A stretch of DNA of 62,378 bases from Thermoplasmatota archaeon (GTDB lineage Archaea > Thermoplasmatota > E2 > DHVEG-1): contig JAUWBM010000004.1 in the NCBI GenBank assembly GCA_030601705.1, positions 1-62,378 of the forward strand, read 5' to 3'. Of the stretch, positions 59,350-62,378 are shown in pieces. Position numbers and translations under genes: made by a program. The notes under the pieces were generated by a model, which ran no database searches, was not told the origin of the DNA, and saw only the letters and a list, made by a program, of their open reading frames with translations. Position 1 is the stretch's first letter. Each line of letters starts with the position of its first letter.

Positions 59350-60578
59350 TAAAGAAGTTGCTAGCAGTTGTAGCAGGACTTTTATTTATCGGCATAGCCT
59401 TAACATCGAGTATCAATGCAGATATATATAATAAATTACCGAGACTTGTAGGAAATCATCATGTGCAAGATATGCAAATCCAAATTTCTATGGAAGATTT
59501 TCTTGGCAAAGGTAAAACTTGTTATGGATACCAAGCCTATCCTAATCCTGATCTTCTTGTTTGGTTTGGAATAGATGATCCAGGGACTCTTAATATTATT
59601 GGAACACCAATTTCTTCAGACAAAATAGCTGGCGGTACCTGGGTTGATGGTGTATGGTGGTGTTGTGAATATACACCAGTTAATAATTCGAACATATGGA
59701 TAATAGATCATGTGACTGGTAATATGACCCTAGTTGGAGCTTCTGGTTCTAGCGAGGGTCTACATGGCTTAGCATATGACGATACCACGGGCACGATGTA
59801 TGCATGTGGTGCCACTAATCTGTTTACTATTGATATGGTAACTGGTGCTGCAACTTTAGTTGGTCCTTTCGGTATAAGCAGTGGTTTGATGATTGGTATC
59901 GCATGTGATGGTACTGGCAATATGTATGGAGAAGACCTGCATACTGATAGTCTCTATTCCATAGATCCTGCATCAGGTGCAGCTACTCTCATTGGACCGC
60001 TTGGCCTTGATCTCAACTATGGCCAGGATATGGCTTTCGATAAAGAAGACGGCATCTGTTATTTGTCAGCCTTTACTATTCATGCGGGTAACGAAGGTGC
60101 GTTGTATACTTGTAATCTCACCACAGGAGCGACAACAAAGATTGGTAACTTTGGTGCAGTACCTACTCAAATAACAGGGTTTGTCATTCCGTATAGTCTA
60201 AATGATCCACCAGCTGCTCCAACAATAGATGGTCCTACAAGTGGAAAAGTAGGTGAATCATATGACTACATCTTTAATACTACAGACCCTGAAGGAAATG
60301 ATATTTACTATGCAATTGCATGGGATTGGGGACAGATAACAGAATGGATTGGTCCATACAAATCAGGAGAAGAAATTACTCTTAAACACTCATGGGATGA
60401 AAAGGGCACGCATACAATTATTGCACAGGCCATGGATGTCTATCAAGAAGTTAGTGAAATAGCAACATTGGAAGTCACTATGCCAAAGAATAAACAAACT
60501 CAGAATATGTGGTTCCTGCGGTTTTTAGAACGATTTCCACGGATGTTTCCAATAGCCAGACATTTGCTTGGATTATAA
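59337..60578 (+). CDS. Secreted DUF4394-like propeller with tail motif
   Basis: A 413-residue exported protein, start GTG at 59337 after GGGG. The N-terminal VKKLLAVVAGLLFIGIALTSSINA is a signal peptide. A beta-propeller of repeats like LYSIDPASGAATLIGPLG (about 80-285) follows, then an Ig-like module (NDPPAAPTIDGPTSGKVGESYDYIF…), then MPKN … QNMWFLRFLERFP … HLLGL. The tail and the Ig-like module match those of the two preceding proteins, although the propeller type differs. Last gene of the coupled block. Confidence 0.7.
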   Translation: MVCIVKKLLAVVAGLLFIGIALTSSINADIYNKLPRLVGNHHVQDMQIQISMEDFLGKGKTCYGYQAYPNPDLLVWFGIDDPGTLNIIGTPISSDKIAGGTWVDGVWWCCEYTPVNNSNIWIIDHVTGNMTLVGASGSSEGLHGLAYDDTTGTMYACGATNLFTIDMVTGAATLVGPFGISSGLMIGIACDGTGNMYGEDLHTDSLYSIDPASGAATLIGPLGLDLNYGQDMAFDKEDGICYLSAFTIHAGNEGALYTCNLTTGATTKIGNFGAVPTQITGFVIPYSLNDPPAAPTIDGPTSGKVGESYDYIFNTTDPEGNDIYYAIAWDWGQITEWIGPYKSGEEITLKHSWDEKGTHTIIAQAMDVYQEVSEIATLEVTMPKNKQTQNMWFLRFLERFPRMFPIARHLLGL

Positions 60579-60620
60579 CTGGGTGTGTAGTCCATACTTG
60601 GTAGTAATACTACTATAAAC

Positions 60621-60658
60621 ATTTATATAACACATCGCTGATAGATATTATATGGGAG
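60621..60658 (+). promoter_or_regulatory. Duplicated leaderless promoter, copy 2
   Basis: A near-identical copy of the promoter and start at 53989-54026: atttatataacacatcg, CTGATAGATATTA, ATGGGAGG. The two genes' signal peptide codons also match, so the duplication includes the start of the coding region. Confidence 0.55.
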
Positions 60659-62378
60659 GTAAAGTTCTGAAGAACACTCTGGTGCTTGAAATCATTGCAT
60701 TGTTCATCATAACGGCAGTCAGTCCTATGGTTATAGGATATAATGTTAACGAGAATAGTTTGGTTCTTAGTTCTACCAACACTCTGGATTTATTATCTAA
60801 ATCCTCAGGATTGGAAAATCCAGATAAAGAGGAAGGTAAAACCGAACTAGAACTTGCTGATATCAATAATGATGGGCATTTGGACATTATCTCTGTGGGT
60901 GATCATGGTTCCCCATATGTCAACAGTGATGAACACGGAATTATGGTTTGGCTTGGCAATGGTGAAGGCTCCTGGACTGTCCATCAGAGTGGCAATTTTG
61001 GCTATGGTGGCTGTGCAATTGGCGATCTTAATTTAGATGGTTACCTTGATGTAGCCTGGGGAATTCATCATGACTGGGGAAGTGCAGGATTTGGTGATAC
61101 TCTAATAGGTGCTGCCTTGGGGGATGGCAGTGGTTCAAGTTGGACGCCATGGGCTACTGGGCTAGCTTCAAGCGGCGAAACGTGGGGCATGTTTGCAACT
61201 GCTCTTGTTGACTTTGATTGTAATGGGCGGTTGGATATTATTTCTCAATCGTTTGGAGGTGGTAACGGTTTACATCTCTATGAAAATCATGGGGATGGAA
61301 CATGGAGTCAAGCATGGGCTCTTACAGGCGATAATGCTCGATATACCATAGAAACATGCGATATTAATGCTGATGGATATCCTGATTTTGTCGCGACTAG
61401 AACTGGAGCTACAGTCCTTATTGGAGACGGAGATTTTGGATTTACAATTAACCATAATGGCCTCCCATCAGGAACAATTACGGCGATTGATAGTGGCGAT
61501 ATGAATAATGATGGATGCAACGATGTGGTTTTTGCTCTGGGATCATCTGGTATCTTTTGCTATATTTATGATAAAAATGACAATAAATGGGTGTCAGCTT
61601 CTAATGGTCTACCGTCTTCTGGCAGCTACTATATGACACAATTTGGAGATCTAAATGGAGATGGTTTTCTAGATATTGTAGCATATTCTGACCCTACAGG
61701 TTATGTTTTTCTTGGCGATGGTGACGGTAATTGGGAGGCAGATACAACATGGACTATGCCATCACCTGGAGGTTACTCCGCACTCCGCGTTGATGGCGAT
61801 ATTGATCATGACGGTCGGGAGGATATAACTGTGCAGGCGAAACAAAGTGGTTTCCCGTTTTACCGAAATCAGTTGAGAGTTTATTCTCCATGGTCAGAAC
61901 CAACCGAGCTAAGTGCACGAGTAACTACGCCTCATGGAGGAGAAACCTTTCGAAGTGGATCCATTCGAAATATCCGCTGGCTCTCTGCTGTTCCCCCGTC
62001 ACAGGGAGATGCAACTGTTGAAATCCAACTGTCACAAAATAGCGCTTCAGGCCCATGGACAACCATTGTATCGGGCATCCCTAATAATGGCTGTTTTCAA
62101 TGGTTAGTTGATGCGGGTGGATCTGGATATTGCCGAATTAAATTAATTGTAACAACATCATCAAGTGCCTCAGCAATTTCAGCATCCGATTTTACAATTA
62201 TTGGTTTTAACGTTGATGCACATGGACCTTACCAAGAATCAATAGGTGAGCCTGTGCAATTTACAGGTTCGGCAGAAAATGGAACGCCACCGTATGATTA
62301 TTATTGGGAGTTTGGAGATGGCGATACATCTGATGAACAAAACCCAACACATATTTATGATGATGCTGGAAATTTTAC
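60652..62378 (+). CDS. Secreted FG-GAP/VCBS-repeat propeller with PKD domain (3' end cut by window)
   Basis: An open frame of 575 codons reaching the window edge without a stop. A signal peptide (1-29, FIITAVSPMVIG) is followed by FG-GAP-type calcium-binding repeats (ADINNDGHLDI, GDLNLDGYLDV, VDFDCNGRLDI, CDINADGYPDF, GDMNNDGCNDV, GDLNGDGFLDI, GDIDHDGREDI), seven blades of an integrin-like propeller (about 60-410). An Ig-like module (TPHGGETFRSGSIRNIRWL) and the start of a PKD domain (YYWEFGDGDTSDEQNPTHIY) follow. Surface adhesion or polysaccharide binding is likely. Whether it ends in the MPKN tail is not visible. Confidence 0.75.
   Translation, partial: MGGKVLKNTLVLEIIALFIITAVSPMVIGYNVNENSLVLSSTNTLDLLSKSSGLENPDKEEGKTELELADINNDGHLDIISVGDHGSPYVNSDEHGIMVWLGNGEGSWTVHQSGNFGYGGCAIGDLNLDGYLDVAWGIHHDWGSAGFGDTLIGAALGDGSGSSWTPWATGLASSGETWGMFATALVDFDCNGRLDIISQSFGGGNGLHLYENHGDGTWSQAWALTGDNARYTIETCDINADGYPDFVATRTGATVLIGDGDFGFTINHNGLPSGTITAIDSGDMNNDGCNDVVFALGSSGIFCYIYDKNDNKWVSASNGLPSSGSYYMTQFGDLNGDGFLDIVAYSDPTGYVFLGDGDGNWEADTTWTMPSPGGYSALRVDGDIDHDGREDITVQAKQSGFPFYRNQLRVYSPWSEPTELSARVTTPHGGETFRSGSIRNIRWLSAVPPSQGDATVEIQLSQNSASGPWTTIVSGIPNNGCFQWLVDAGGSGYCRIKLIVTTSSSASAISASDFTIIGFNVDAHGPYQESIGEPVQFTGSAENGTPPYDYYWEFGDGDTSDEQNPTHIYDDAGNF

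Overview
The window is a gene-dense, AT-rich piece of an anaerobic archaeal chromosome. Supporting evidence is an archaeal-type TyrRS, an archaeal phosphoglycerate mutase (ApgM), a PAC2 protein, promoters with a TATA box 22-31 nt before a (often leaderless) ATG, an oxygen-sensitive class III ribonucleotide reductase, an Ech/Mbh-like [NiFe] hydrogenase with Hyp maturases, and many secreted beta-helix/beta-propeller proteins. The signal peptides (…FIITAVSPMVIG…) and the shared C-terminal tails resemble those I associate with uncultured Thermoplasmatota (marine benthic group D type); that placement is inference.

Layout. 0-10.9 kb: housekeeping (flavodoxin, SPL-like radical SAM, tyrS, purB, cutA, a stand-alone ThiI PP-loop, trmO, another radical SAM) and a gingipain-like C25 protease fused to a beta-helix. 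11.1-15.8 kb: an apparent RiPP locus: two radical SAM/SPASM maturases, five short precursor peptides ending in a near-invariant X-Y-G-T-[IV]-S-I-x-D-F core, and a methyltransferase-TPR protein. The X-Y-G core matches the substrate motif of PlpX-type spliceases, which excise tyramine to make alpha-keto-beta-amino acids; this is the most exciting system in the window. 17.4-22.2 kb: nrdR-nrdD-nrdD'-nrdG-DUF1893-trxB behind a pair of NrdR boxes. NrdD is split by an in-frame TAA, so the glycyl-radical peptide is a separate 52-aa gene with its own perfect Shine-Dalgarno site. 22.2-26 kb: hydrogenase protease, Thi4 (with an active-site-type Cys), a divergent small HTH regulator, a ThiF-like E1 and a thiouridylase-like PP-loop enzyme. 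26-32.3 kb: secreted and membrane proteins.

32.5-38.4 kb: hypE, four soluble subunits of a group 4 [NiFe] hydrogenase (no membrane subunits in the window), hypF. 38.4-44.7 kb: ferredoxin, AlkD, metal permease, Ogg-type glycosylase, a second regulator paralogous to the one beside thi4 with related operators, YjbQ, HAD phosphatase, PAC2, a RAM-domain protein and a gene relic. 44.8-52.4 kb: an ABC exporter, a surface protein, apgM, M32 carboxypeptidase, exonuclease III. 52.5-54 kb: a transposase-like DNA-binding domain fused to a PD-(D/E)XK-type nuclease, followed by seven degenerate 17-bp iterons. 54-62.4 kb: a coupled operon of secreted beta-propeller proteins, three of which end in the same tail (MPKN…NMWFLR…ERFP), and a fifth gene cut by the window edge.

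No rRNA, tRNA or CRISPR array was recognised. Function calls are by motif and family memory only; no searches were run.
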